DNA of 7,341 nucleotides, taken from the NCBI GenBank assembly GCA_023437485.1, contig JAEZGB010000157.1:1-7341 (forward strand), in the 5' to 3' direction. Position numbers and translations under genes: made by a program. Source of the stretch: Bacteroidota bacterium (GTDB taxonomy: Bacteria; Bacteroidota; Bacteroidia; Flavobacteriales; Flavobacteriaceae). The notes under the pieces were generated by a model, which saw nothing but the letters and a program-made list of their open reading frames with translations, made no database searches and was not told where the DNA came from. Shown here in pieces: positions 1-7,133 of this stretch (positions are counted from its first letter, which is position 1; each line of letters begins with the position of its first letter).

Positions 1-318
1 TTGTCAGTCGTCAGTCATTGTTGACGCGGTCAGCTTTCAGTTTGATTGCGGACAACCCGGATGACTGCCGGTCAGGGGATAATTACAAACTTTACAACTC
101 TTAAAATCGTGCAGTTGTCAGTTTTCAGTCGATCTCGTCGACTTTGGACTTTCTTCTTTCGACTTTCCTCTGTCGCCTTTTCTCTTTCGACTTTCTTCTT
201 TCGACTCTCACGCGAGGAATATATGGGAACACACCCGGCCCCTCCCCAACAGCCGAAGGTCGGAAAATTTTAAACAGGATTGGTGCGGGAAAACTGTAGA
301 AATGAGTACAGTTGTCAG
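1..318. repeat. Tandem repeat unit 1 (318 bp, starts before window edge)
   Basis: This is the first visible copy of a long tandem repeat. Positions 1-122 are identical to 319-440. It contains CAGTYGT-type heptamers at 5-18 and 112-132, and a pyrimidine-rich block of ten consecutive 7-bp units in perfect phase at 142-211 (CTTTCGA, CTTTCTT and variants). Next comes a conserved tail at about 201-268 (CGCGAGGAATAT, then a CCCGGCCCCTCCCC stretch). About 40 nt at 268-308 occur only in this copy. The window starts inside a heptamer, so the array probably continues to the left. Open frames inside it follow the repeat periodicity, encode low-complexity peptide, and are not believable genes. Confidence 0.9.
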
Positions 319-616
319 TTGTCAGTCGTCAGTCATTGTTGACGCGGTCAGCTTTCAGTTTGATTGCGGACAACCCGGATGACTGCCGGTCAGGGGATAA
401 TTACAAACTTTACAACTCTTAAAATCGTGCAGTTGTCAGTCGTCAGTCGTCAGTCGATCTACCCGAATGTTGCCGGGTTAGGCATCTTTAGACTTTCGAC
501 TTTCATCTTTCATCTTCCATCTTTCATCTTTCATCTTTCGACTCTCCCGCGAGGAATATACGGGAACACACCCGGCCCCTCCCCTACAGCTGAAGGTCGG
601 AAATTTCAGTTGTCAG
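319..616. repeat. Tandem repeat unit 2 (298 bp)
   Basis: This is the second full copy. Heptamers CAGTTGT/CAGTCGT/CAGTCAT lead into it at 309-336, and a second run lies at 430-457. A small hairpin, ACCCG (461-465) with CGGGT (474-478), is absent from unit 1 but present in unit 3. Nine pyrimidine-rich heptamers follow at 486-548 (mostly CTTTCAT), then the CGCGAGGAATAT/CCCGGCCCCTCCCC tail to about 605. Over 319-516 it matches unit 3 with only two substitutions, so the duplication looks recent or is kept homogeneous. No gene is supported. Confidence 0.9.
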
Positions 617-832
617 TTGTCAGTCGTCAGTCATTGTTGACGCGGTCAGCTTTCAGTTTGATTGCGGACAACCCGGATGACTGCCGGTCAGGGGAAAATT
701 ACAAACTTTACAACTCTTAAAATCGTGCAGTTGTCAGTCATCAGTCGTCAGTCGATCTACCCGAATGTTGCCGGGTTAGGCATCTTTAGACTTTCGACTT
801 TCATCTTTCATCTTTCGCCATTCGACATTTTT
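617..832. repeat. Tandem repeat unit 3 (truncated)
   Basis: This third copy is cut short. It matches 319-516 up to about 814 with two substitutions: T to A within the GGGGATAATT segment, and one change in the second CAGT heptamer run. Its hairpin lies at 759-776. The pyrimidine heptamers start at 784 and decay (CTTTCGC, CATTCGA, CATTTTT) until about 832, just before the -7 box of the next gene. The GC-rich tail present in units 1 and 2 is missing. No gene is supported here. Confidence 0.88.
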
Positions 833-834
833 TC

Positions 835-842
835 TACATTTG
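835..842 (+). promoter_or_regulatory. Bacteroidota -7 box for the lipoprotein gene
   Basis: TACATTTG matches the Bacteroidota TAnnTTTG -7 consensus exactly and ends 19 nt before the ATG at 862. No good -33 TTG element is visible; that region falls inside the decayed heptamers of repeat unit 3. The leader is A/T-rich with no Shine-Dalgarno sequence. Confidence 0.6.
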
Positions 843-861
843 TACGGTTAAATAATTAATT

Positions 862-1341
862 ATGAAAAAGATTGCCTCACTTCTTTTTATCCTGGTTGCA
901 TTTGCATCTTGCAGCGAGGAGATCAACCGCCCAAATCCAGCGTTGCAGGGTTGGAAGGACGATGTCTTTTGGCGCGCGATTGATGCCAAAGCCACCCTTG
1001 CCACCAACGGATCGCTGATTATCACCGGCCTTACACAAAACGAAACCCTCACCCTCCAAACCCATAATACAAATCCCGGAATTTATGTTTTGGGCACAAG
1101 CGAGAACCGCAAAGCGAGTTATTTGTATGAACAGGATGGCGAAACCCTGTTTTACACTACCGGGGTCGGAATTGGCGATGGCGAAATCAAAATTGAGGAG
1201 TACGACGTTGAGAACAAAACCGTTAGCGGGACTTTCCGCTTCAATGCGGTCAATGTTGACGAGAACCCCCTGGGAGGCGAAATCCTCAATTATCAGTACG
1301 GGAAATTTTACAAACTTCCGGTGGTACCGGAACTATTTTAA
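862..1341 (+). CDS. DUF6252-type lipoprotein
   Basis: This 159-residue protein has a lipoprotein signal: K2-K3, a hydrophobic stretch at about residues 4-14, and a lipobox (AFASC) placing the lipidated cysteine at C17, followed by S18-E19. It is therefore probably anchored in the membrane on the periplasmic side or outside. The mature part resembles the DUF6252 family of small Bacteroidota lipoproteins. The segments I recognise are DDVFWRAIDAKA (about residues 33-44), the GEIKIEEYD and GTFRFNAVN strands, and the closing GKFYKLPV. The composition suggests an all-beta domain. The family has no established function that I know of. The start is supported by the signal peptide beginning at this ATG and by the -7 box 19 nt upstream. 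A terminator follows directly, so it appears to be transcribed alone. The family assignment is from memory of conserved segments. Confidence 0.85.
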   Translation: MKKIASLLFILVAFASCSEEINRPNPALQGWKDDVFWRAIDAKATLATNGSLIITGLTQNETLTLQTHNTNPGIYVLGTSENRKASYLYEQDGETLFYTTGVGIGDGEIKIEEYDVENKTVSGTFRFNAVNVDENPLGGEILNYQYGKFYKLPVVPELF

Positions 1342-1347
1342 CAACCC

Positions 1348-1370
1348 CCGCCCCCGGGCGGTTTTTTTTT
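1348..1370 (+). terminator. Intrinsic terminator after the lipoprotein gene
   Basis: The stem CCGCC (1348-1352) / GGCGG (1357-1361) has a 4-nt loop and can be drawn as 6 bp with a 2-nt loop. Nine T residues follow at 1362-1370. It starts 7 nt after the stop codon. Confidence 0.85.
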
Positions 1371-1458
1371 GCTATTTTGTTGTGTTTCCAAAAGTTAGCA
1401 TTCATTAAATAATTTTCCAATATTTAAAAGATTTAGTTCTCCATCCGGAATTAAAGGC

Positions 1459-1466
1459 TATATTTG
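1459..1466 (+). promoter_or_regulatory. Bacteroidota -7 box for the RRM gene
   Basis: TATATTTG matches TAnnTTTG exactly and lies 21 nt upstream of the ATG at 1488. The preceding region from 1371 is A/T-rich. No clear -33 TTG occurs at the usual spacing. Confidence 0.65.
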
Positions 1467-1487
1467 TTACAATCTAATTTTATTGTT

Positions 1488-1862
1488 ATGAATATTTTCG
1501 TTGGAAGCCTTCCGTTCAGTCTTGGGGAAGCAGATTTAAGAGAGTCATTTGAAGCTTACGGAGAAGTTGATTCCGTTAAGATCATTATGGACAAGATTAC
1601 CGGAAGAAGCAAAGGATTCGGCTTTGTGGAAATGCCGAATGACGACGAAGCACAGAAAGCGATCAATGAACTGAACGGTGCAACCGTACAGGGTCGCGCT
1701 ATTGTAGTGAACAAATCAGAACCGCGCCCCGAGGGCGAGCGTCGCAGCGGAGGTTTCAACCGTGATTCTCGCGGTGGCGGAGGCTACGGCGGGGGCTACG
1801 GCGGCGGACGCGATTCACGTGGTGGCGGAGGCTACGGCGGTGGAAATCGCGGAGGTTACTAA
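1488..1862 (+). CDS. Single-RRM glycine-rich RNA-binding protein
   Basis: This 124-residue protein has one RNA recognition motif (about residues 1-78) and a glycine-rich tail. RNP2 is I3-F4-V5-G6-S7-L8, with S where N is common. RNP1 is K42-G-F-G-F-V-E-M49 and keeps both stacking aromatics, so single-stranded RNA binding is expected. The tail (about residues 87-124) is rich in G, Y and R and contains the 12-residue unit RDSRGGGGYGGG twice (92-103 and 108-119), resembling the RGG/GY tails of bacterial and plant glycine-rich RNA-binding proteins. Such small RRM proteins are common in Bacteroidota and cyanobacteria and probably act as cytoplasmic RNA chaperones or post-transcriptional regulators; the targets cannot be read from sequence. 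A longer frame from a TTG at 1464 was not used because that codon lies inside the -7 box. The gene has its own promoter box and terminator. Confidence 0.93.
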   Translation: MNIFVGSLPFSLGEADLRESFEAYGEVDSVKIIMDKITGRSKGFGFVEMPNDDEAQKAINELNGATVQGRAIVVNKSEPRPEGERRSGGFNRDSRGGGGYGGGYGGGRDSRGGGGYGGGNRGGY

Positions 1863-1883
1863 CCGATAAAGCACAATTGAAAT

Positions 1884-1912
1884 GGGCCATCCTCACCGGG
1901 TGGCCTTTTTTT
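1884..1912 (+). terminator. Intrinsic terminator after the RRM gene
   Basis: The stem GGCCATCC (1885-1892) / GGGTGGCC (1898-1905) has one G-T wobble and a 5-nt loop. Seven T residues follow at 1906-1912. It begins 22 nt after the stop codon and separates this gene from dnaE. Confidence 0.88.
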
Positions 1913-1949
1913 GTTGATAACTTGAAAGGTCAAATATGGCGTAAACCAT

Positions 1950-1957
1950 TATTTTTG
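1950..1957 (+). promoter_or_regulatory. Bacteroidota -7 box for dnaE
   Basis: TATTTTTG matches TAnnTTTG exactly. It lies 52 nt before the dnaE ATG, giving a leader of roughly 45-50 nt, the longest of the four. The nearest upstream TTG (1922-1924) is 25 nt away, farther than usual for a -33 element. Confidence 0.5.
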
Positions 1958-2009
1958 AATTCAGGCCGCCAGCAGTTCCGCTCCGACTACAACACGTTAA
2001 TTATCAGCC

Positions 2010-5000
2010 ATGTACCTAATTTTCGACACCGAAACCACCGGACTTCCCAAACGATATGATGCCCCACTGACCGCCTCTTCAAACTGGCCGCGATGCGTGC
2101 AACTGGCCTGGCAGCTTCACAACGAATACGGTCAGCTCATCGAGCAGTTTGATTGCCTGGTTCGGCCGGAGGGTTTCAATATTCCCTATGATGCCGAACG
2201 CGTGCACGGCATCTCGACCGCACTGGCTGAACGCGATGGCGTATCGCTGCAAACCGCACTTGAAAAATTTAAAGATGCCATGGCCCGGGCACAATATCTC
2301 GTGGGTCAGAACGTCGGGTTTGACATCAACATCCTTGGCGCCGAATTTCACCGGATGGGGATCGAATCGGAAATTACGTCAATGCCCGTGCTGGACACTT
2401 GTACCGAATGTACCGCCGACCTTTTGAAACTTCCCGGTGGGCGCGGCGGAAAGTTCAAATTGCCGACACTTACCGAACTCCACCAATACCTTTTTGGCCA
2501 ACCGTTTGCCGAAGCGCACAATGCCTCGGCCGATGTTGAGGCCACGGCCCGGTGTTTTCTGGAACTGCTCCGCAGGCAGGCTTTTACCCAGGAAGAACTG
2601 GATGTGCCGGCAGGTTACTACGACCGTTACAACCGCGAGAACCCCGCCCCAATCCAATTGCTTGGGCTCAAACATATCAATCTCAGGGCCGAATCAGAGG
2701 CGCTTAGAAAGATTCTTAAACCGGATACTGTCCAGCCGGACGCACATTATGAAGTTTCGCTTGATGGCGCGCCATTCGCCCATTTGCACAACCACACGCA
2801 ATTTTCGGTTTTGCAATCTACCATTAGCGTCCCGGATCTGGTCAAGGCAGCGGTCAAACACAAAATGCCCGCAGTGGCCATGACCGACCACGCCAATTTG
2901 ATGGGCGCTTTCCATTTCGTAAAAGAAGTAACAGGGCATAATAAAAAAGCCGAAGCCACCAACAAAGCGCTGGCAGAATCAGGCGAAGAACCTACCGAGG
3001 TCCCACTCAAGGCCATTGTGGGCTGCGAATTCTACGTATGCGACGATCATCTTGACCGCACCCGAAAGGACAATGGATATCAGATTGTGTTTCTGGCCAA
3101 AAACAAGCGCGGCTACCACAACTTGGCCAAGATGTCATCCATCGCCTATACTCAGGGGTTTTACTATGTTCCGCGAATTGACAAGGAAGTTGTAAAGAAA
3201 TATAAGGAAGACCTGATAGTGCTTTCAGGCAACCTGGGTGGAGAAATCCCCAACAAGGTCCTTAATATGGGTGAGCATCAGGCCGAGGAAGCCCTGCACT
3301 GGTGGAAGGCGGAGTTTGGCGATGATTTTTACATCGAGGTCATGCGCCATGGCCAGGAGGATGAAGACCGCGTGAACGAAGCCCTGATTCCGATGGCGCG
3401 CAAAAACGGGGTCAAGATCGTTGCCACCAACAATACGTTCTATCTGGAGAAAGAAGATGCCAATGCCCATGACATCCTGCTTTGCGTGCGCGACGGCGAA
3501 AAGCAGGCCACGCCAATTGGAAGAGGCCGTGGATATAGGTACGGGCTACCCAACCAGGAATATTATTTCAAGGGTGCCGATGAAATGAAGTTACTTTTTG
3601 CCAATCTTCCGGAGGCAATACTGAACATTTCCGGGATTATTGACAAAATCGAACCCTACGAACTGTCGCGGGGAGTGTTGCTTCCAAAATTTGATATTCC
3701 CGCAGAATTCGCCGTTGCCGAAGACAGCGCCGACGGCGGCAAACGCGGCGAGAACAAATACTTGCGGCACCTCACTTATGAAGGCGCCAAAAGGCGTTAT
3801 CCGGTGCTGGCAACACAATCTGACCCGCAACGCATCAGTGAAATCACCGAGCGTATTGACTTTGAACTGCTCACCATCGAAAACTCGGGATATCCGGGAT
3901 ACTTCCTGATTGTTCAGGATTTTATCGCCGCTGCCCGAAACATGGGCGTCTCGGTAGGGCCCGGTCGTGGATCGGCGGCGGGGTCGGTGGTGGCATATTG
4001 CCTCGGAATCACCAATATTGACCCGCTAGAATACAACCTGCTCTTTGAGCGCTTCCTGAATCCGGACAGGGTATCGCTACCCGATATCGACATTGATTTT
4101 GACGATGAAGGCCGGGGATCAGTCATGGATTACGTCATCAAAAAATACGGCTCCAAACAGGTTGCGCAGATCATCACCTACGGTACGATGGCGGCCAAAT
4201 CATCAATCAAGGATACCGCCCGGGTGTTGGATTTGCCGCTTTTCGAAGCCGAAAAAATCTCGAAGCTGATTCCCAGTACGATGAGCCTGGCAAAAATTTT
4301 CAGCCTGGACCGGGACAAATTAAAAGCTGCCTTGCGCACCGAGGATTTTGACCGGGTTCGGGAACTGATCAGCCTGGCCGAAGAAGATGACCTTGGCGCC
4401 ACGACCATCCAACAGGCAAAGGTTTTGGAGGGGACACTACGCAACACGGGTATCCACGCCTGTGGAGTTATTATCACCCCCGACGACATTACAAACTTTG
4501 TCCCCGTGGCCACGGCCAAGGATTCGGATTTGTATGTTACACAGTTTGACTACTCGGTAGTTGAAAGTGCCGGGCTTTTAAAGATGGACTTCCTGGGCCT
4601 GAAAACACTGACCCTGATCAAGGATACCGTCAAACTGGTAAAGTACCGCACCGGTAAGGAACTTGACCCGGACAGTTTCCCAATAGACGACCAAAAAACC
4701 TATGAACTTTTCCAGCGGGGCGAAACAGTGGGAATCTTCCAATATGAAAGCCCTGGCATGCAAAAGTACATGAAGGAGCTAAAGCCAACGGTTTTTGGCG
4801 ACCTGATTGCGATGAACGCGCTTTACCGGCCGGGGCCTATCGCCTACATTCCGAGTTTCATTAAACGCAAAAACGGCGAGGAAGAAATCACCTATGATTT
4901 GCCCGCGTGTGAAGAATTGCTGAAGGACACCTACGGAATTACCGTTTATCAGGAACAGGTGATGCTTTTGTCTCAAAAATTGGCAAATTTTTCCAAGGGA

Positions 5001-6503
5001 GACGCCGACGTACTGCGCAAGGCCATGGGGAAAAAGCAAAAAGATGTCCTGGACAAGATGAAGCCCAAGTTCATTAACCAGGCCGTGGAAAACGGACACC
5101 CCGCCGATAAACTCGAAAAGATCTGGAAGGATTGGGAGGCTTTCGCCGAATACGCCTTTAACAAATCACACTCTACCTGCTACGCCTGGATCGCCTACCA
5201 AACCGCGTATCTCAAGGCAAATTACCCTGCCGAATACATGGCGGCAGTACTGTCCAACAACATGAGCGACATTAAACAGGTTTCGTTTTTCATGGAAGAG
5301 TGCAAGCGGATGGGGCTGCAGGTCCTGGGCCCTGATGTGAATGAATCGTTTTACAAGTTCACCGTTAATGAGAATTATGCCGTCCGCTTTGGAATGGGCG
5401 CGGTAAAGGGAGTGGGAATGGGTGCAGTACAGACCATTGTGGAGAACCGGAAGTCCGGGAAATATAAATCCATATTTGATCTTGCCAAACGCGTGGACTT
5501 GCGAGCTGCCAATAAAAAATCATTTGAGAACCTTGCCCTGGCCGGTGGTTTTGACTCTTTTGCCGATACGCACAGGGCGCAGTATTTTCACGATGAAGGT
5601 GACGGAATTACTTTTCTCGAGAAAGCGGTTCGGTACGGGGCCAAGTTCCAGGAAAATGAAAATTCGGCGCAAGTGAGCCTTTTTGGCGAGGCCAGCGAGG
5701 TCCAGATCCCGGAACCAACGGTGCCGCCTTGCGAAGACTGGAGCACCATGGAAAAATTGGCACGCGAAAAGGAAGTGGTGGGTATCTACATCTCGGGGCA
5801 CCCGCTGGACGACTTCCGATTTGAAATGAAGCATTTTTGTACTGTAAAGCTTGACGCGCTCAAAAATCTTGATCAGCACATCAATAAAAACCTGACGTTT
5901 GCCGGCATTGTGACCGATATGCAATACCGCACGGCCAAGAACGGCAAGGATTGGGGAATGTTTACCCTTGAAGGTTTTGAGGAAAGCCACGACTTCAGGA
6001 TTTTTGACGAGGATTACTTAAAATTCAGGCACTTCCTTGCACCCAACCGTTTTCTTTACTTCCGCGTCATGGTCAAAGAGGGATGGGTAAACAGGGATAC
6101 CGGAAAACGCTCGGAGCCACGTATCCAATTTTTGGAAGTCAAGCAGCTTCAGGACGTTTTGGGCACACAGGCCAAAAAATTGACACTCAATTTGAATATC
6201 GTGGATATCAAAAATGAGTTTGTGCATGACCTCCACAACCTTTTCCAACAAAACAAGGGTGATATTCCGGTGGTTTTTGAAGTCCTTGAACTGGAAAAAA
6301 TTATCAAAAAGGCGCCATTGCCCGAGCCTGTACCGGCGGGTGACAATCCCGATGAGGTTCCGGAAGATGTATTGGTTGCCGAATCAGAGGAAATCCGGGT
6401 GGTTACCAAACTGACCATGCCCAGCCGAAAACTTCGGATAAAGGCCAACCATGAGTTGTTGCGCGAATTGGAACGGATGGAGGTGCGATTCAGGTTTAAT
6501 TAA
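2010..6503 (+). CDS. dnaE: DNA polymerase III alpha subunit with fused N-terminal 3'-5' exonuclease
   Basis: This 1497-residue replicative DNA polymerase is longer than E. coli DnaE (1160) because it starts with a DEDDh exonuclease (about residues 1-190). That domain has a complete set of catalytic residues: D6, E8 (FDTETTG), D105, H170 and D175 (HNASAD). A linker leads to a PHP domain (about 255-480). The polymerase core follows, with GPGRGSAAGS at 650-659, the catalytic aspartates of PDIDIDF (D692, D694) and the third aspartate D860 in MDFLGLKTL. LYRPGP is at 938-943 and FNKSH at 1050-1054. A helix-hairpin-helix lies near 1125-1150, a clamp-binding motif QVSLF at 1221-1225, and an OB fold at about 1293-1365. 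A C-terminal domain completes the protein. It copies the chromosome as part of the Pol III holoenzyme. The start MYLIFDTETTG fits the family because the exonuclease motif begins at once. Several usual PHP metal ligands are changed (Q358, N475, F477), suggesting proofreading has moved to the fused exonuclease. No frameshift is seen. Confidence 0.97.
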   Translation: MYLIFDTETTGLPKRYDAPLTASSNWPRCVQLAWQLHNEYGQLIEQFDCLVRPEGFNIPYDAERVHGISTALAERDGVSLQTALEKFKDAMARAQYLVGQNVGFDINILGAEFHRMGIESEITSMPVLDTCTECTADLLKLPGGRGGKFKLPTLTELHQYLFGQPFAEAHNASADVEATARCFLELLRRQAFTQEELDVPAGYYDRYNRENPAPIQLLGLKHINLRAESEALRKILKPDTVQPDAHYEVSLDGAPFAHLHNHTQFSVLQSTISVPDLVKAAVKHKMPAVAMTDHANLMGAFHFVKEVTGHNKKAEATNKALAESGEEPTEVPLKAIVGCEFYVCDDHLDRTRKDNGYQIVFLAKNKRGYHNLAKMSSIAYTQGFYYVPRIDKEVVKKYKEDLIVLSGNLGGEIPNKVLNMGEHQAEEALHWWKAEFGDDFYIEVMRHGQEDEDRVNEALIPMARKNGVKIVATNNTFYLEKEDANAHDILLCVRDGEKQATPIGRGRGYRYGLPNQEYYFKGADEMKLLFANLPEAILNISGIIDKIEPYELSRGVLLPKFDIPAEFAVAEDSADGGKRGENKYLRHLTYEGAKRRYPVLATQSDPQRISEITERIDFELLTIENSGYPGYFLIVQDFIAAARNMGVSVGPGRGSAAGSVVAYCLGITNIDPLEYNLLFERFLNPDRVSLPDIDIDFDDEGRGSVMDYVIKKYGSKQVAQIITYGTMAAKSSIKDTARVLDLPLFEAEKISKLIPSTMSLAKIFSLDRDKLKAALRTEDFDRVRELISLAEEDDLGATTIQQAKVLEGTLRNTGIHACGVIITPDDITNFVPVATAKDSDLYVTQFDYSVVESAGLLKMDFLGLKTLTLIKDTVKLVKYRTGKELDPDSFPIDDQKTYELFQRGETVGIFQYESPGMQKYMKELKPTVFGDLIAMNALYRPGPIAYIPSFIKRKNGEEEITYDLPACEELLKDTYGITVYQEQVMLLSQKLANFSKGDADVLRKAMGKKQKDVLDKMKPKFINQAVENGHPADKLEKIWKDWEAFAEYAFNKSHSTCYAWIAYQTAYLKANYPAEYMAAVLSNNMSDIKQVSFFMEECKRMGLQVLGPDVNESFYKFTVNENYAVRFGMGAVKGVGMGAVQTIVENRKSGKYKSIFDLAKRVDLRAANKKSFENLALAGGFDSFADTHRAQYFHDEGDGITFLEKAVRYGAKFQENENSAQVSLFGEASEVQIPEPTVPPCEDWSTMEKLAREKEVVGIYISGHPLDDFRFEMKHFCTVKLDALKNLDQHINKNLTFAGIVTDMQYRTAKNGKDWGMFTLEGFEESHDFRIFDEDYLKFRHFLAPNRFLYFRVMVKEGWVNRDTGKRSEPRIQFLEVKQLQDVLGTQAKKLTLNLNIVDIKNEFVHDLHNLFQQNKGDIPVVFEVLELEKIIKKAPLPEPVPAGDNPDEVPEDVLVAESEEIRVVTKLTMPSRKLRIKANHELLRELERMEVRFRFN

Positions 6504-6634
6504 CAGTCAAAGTCCACCCGAGCCCAAGGGCGAACTATACGGAGCAAAAGCGTAGTAAAACCCGTTCCTCACACCCGCTGATAGCTCCATAACCAAAACC
6601 GATGTGGTTAACAGGATTTTAGATTTATTATGTC
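6504..6634. other. dnaE-trx intergenic region without a convincing terminator
   Basis: This 131-nt gap has no gene. A 6-bp stem TAACCA (6590-6595) / TGGTTA (6605-6610) is followed only by ACAGGATTTTAG, a poor T-tract. A compact GCCC-AA-GGGC palindrome lies near 6523-6532, and GGAGC/GCTCC arms span about 6541-6588. None makes a standard intrinsic terminator, in contrast to the other complete genes. Confidence 0.4.
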
Positions 6635-6642
6635 TAAATTTG
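6635..6642 (+). promoter_or_regulatory. Bacteroidota -7 box for thioredoxin
   Basis: TAAATTTG matches TAnnTTTG exactly and ends 28 nt before the ATG at 6671. No good -33 element is visible. The leader is A-rich, as expected for Bacteroidota translation starts without a Shine-Dalgarno sequence. Confidence 0.65.
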
Positions 6643-6670
6643 TGCGGCAAACATAAAACAGATACAAATC

Positions 6671-6988
6671 ATGGCACAGACAATAACCGACGCTACATTT
6701 GAAGATGTGGTCTTGAAATCAGATAAACCGGTAATGGTTGACTTTTGGGCAGCCTGGTGTGGCCCCTGCCGAATGGTCGGGCCAATCATCGACCAGATCA
6801 GTGAGGAATTTGAAGGTAAAGCCGTGGTAGGCAAAGTTGACGTTGACGCCAACCAGGAATTTGCCGCCAAGTACGGCGTTCGGAACATTCCAACCGTACT
6901 TGTATTCAAGAACGGAGAAGTTGTGGGACGACAGGTAGGCGTTGCACCTAAGCAAACCTACGCCGACTCGCTGAACTCAGTATTGTAA
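6671..6988 (+). CDS. trxA: Thioredoxin
   Basis: This 105-residue protein has the normal length for a cytoplasmic thioredoxin. The active site W29-C30-G31-P32-C33 lies in the classical FWAAWCGPC context. The buried acid is D24 (MVDFWA), and the cis-proline is P74 in NIPT, followed by the VLVFKNGE strand and the G-x-x-P-K end typical of the family. There is no signal peptide or membrane segment, so it should act in the cytoplasm, reducing protein disulfides with electrons from thioredoxin reductase, which is not in this window. It has its own -7 box and terminator. Bacteroidota often carry several thioredoxin-like genes, so the symbol trxA is by similarity. Its place between dnaE and a DUF58 gene matches an order I recall from flavobacteria, but I cannot verify that here. 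Confidence 0.95.
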   Translation: MAQTITDATFEDVVLKSDKPVMVDFWAAWCGPCRMVGPIIDQISEEFEGKAVVGKVDVDANQEFAAKYGVRNIPTVLVFKNGEVVGRQVGVAPKQTYADSLNSVL

Positions 6989-7006
6989 GGTTCCCAAACA
7001 ATATTG

Positions 7007-7030
7007 AAGGCTGCCCTGAGGCGGCCTTTT
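7007..7030 (+). terminator. Intrinsic terminator after thioredoxin
   Basis: The stem AAGGCTGCC (7007-7015) / GGCGGCCTT (7020-7028) is 9 bp with one G-T wobble and a CTGA loop. It ends in TTTT (7027-7030), with a second TTTT run shortly after. It starts 18 nt past the stop codon. Confidence 0.8.
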
Positions 7031-7100
7031 CTGGTTTTAATCACTACGTCCGAATTGGTGCACCAAAGCGCGACAGGGATGGGAACGGCAGCCTTTTGGA

Positions 7101-7133
7101 AGACCTCGCAGGTCTTAAAGACCTGCGAGGTCT
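7101..7133. repeat. 33-nt perfect palindrome with nested symmetry
   Basis: AGACCTCGCAGGTCTT (7101-7116) and AAGACCTGCGAGGTCT (7118-7133) are exact reverse complements around a single A. Each arm is itself a small inverted repeat (GACCT-CGC-AGGTC and GACCT-GCG-AGGTC). Outside the core, CTTTT (7093-7097) and AAAAG (7135-7139) can extend the stem across a small internal loop. No T-tract follows on either strand, so it is unlikely to be a simple terminator. Short palindromes around a CCTGCGAGG core are, from memory, dispersed between genes in Bacteroidota genomes. It sits between the thioredoxin terminator and the DUF58 gene. Confidence 0.9.

Noticed and set aside
1..832. CRISPR array
   Set aside because: Units are about 300 bp and tandem, with internal 7-bp repeats. 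There are no 24-40 nt repeats separated by unique spacers and no cas gene.
46..859. Open frames at 46-273, 364-720 and 662-859 on the + strand
   Set aside because: They recur with the 318/298-bp tandem period, translate heptamer repeats into low-complexity S/F/R-rich peptide, differ in length and ending between copies, and have no promoter or family similarity.
834..1065. Minus-strand frames opposite the lipoprotein gene
   Set aside because: They lie opposite a gene with a clear signal peptide and family similarity, and have no promoter or recognisable protein.
1464..1487. Upstream TTG start extending the RRM protein by 8 residues
   Set aside because: The TTG lies within the TATATTTG -7 box, and the RRM fold begins at the ATG at 1488 with NIFVGSL.
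1913..2009. Riboswitch or attenuator in the dnaE leader
   Set aside because: The stretch is short and shows no stable paired structure or terminator before the ATG.
2079..6448. Many antisense and out-of-frame frames within dnaE
   Set aside because: They are by-products of the long dnaE frame, which carries continuous conserved motifs from its first to its last domains.
7101..7133. Palindrome as a terminator for trxA
   Set aside because: No T-tract follows on either strand, and a better terminator is already present at 7007-7030.
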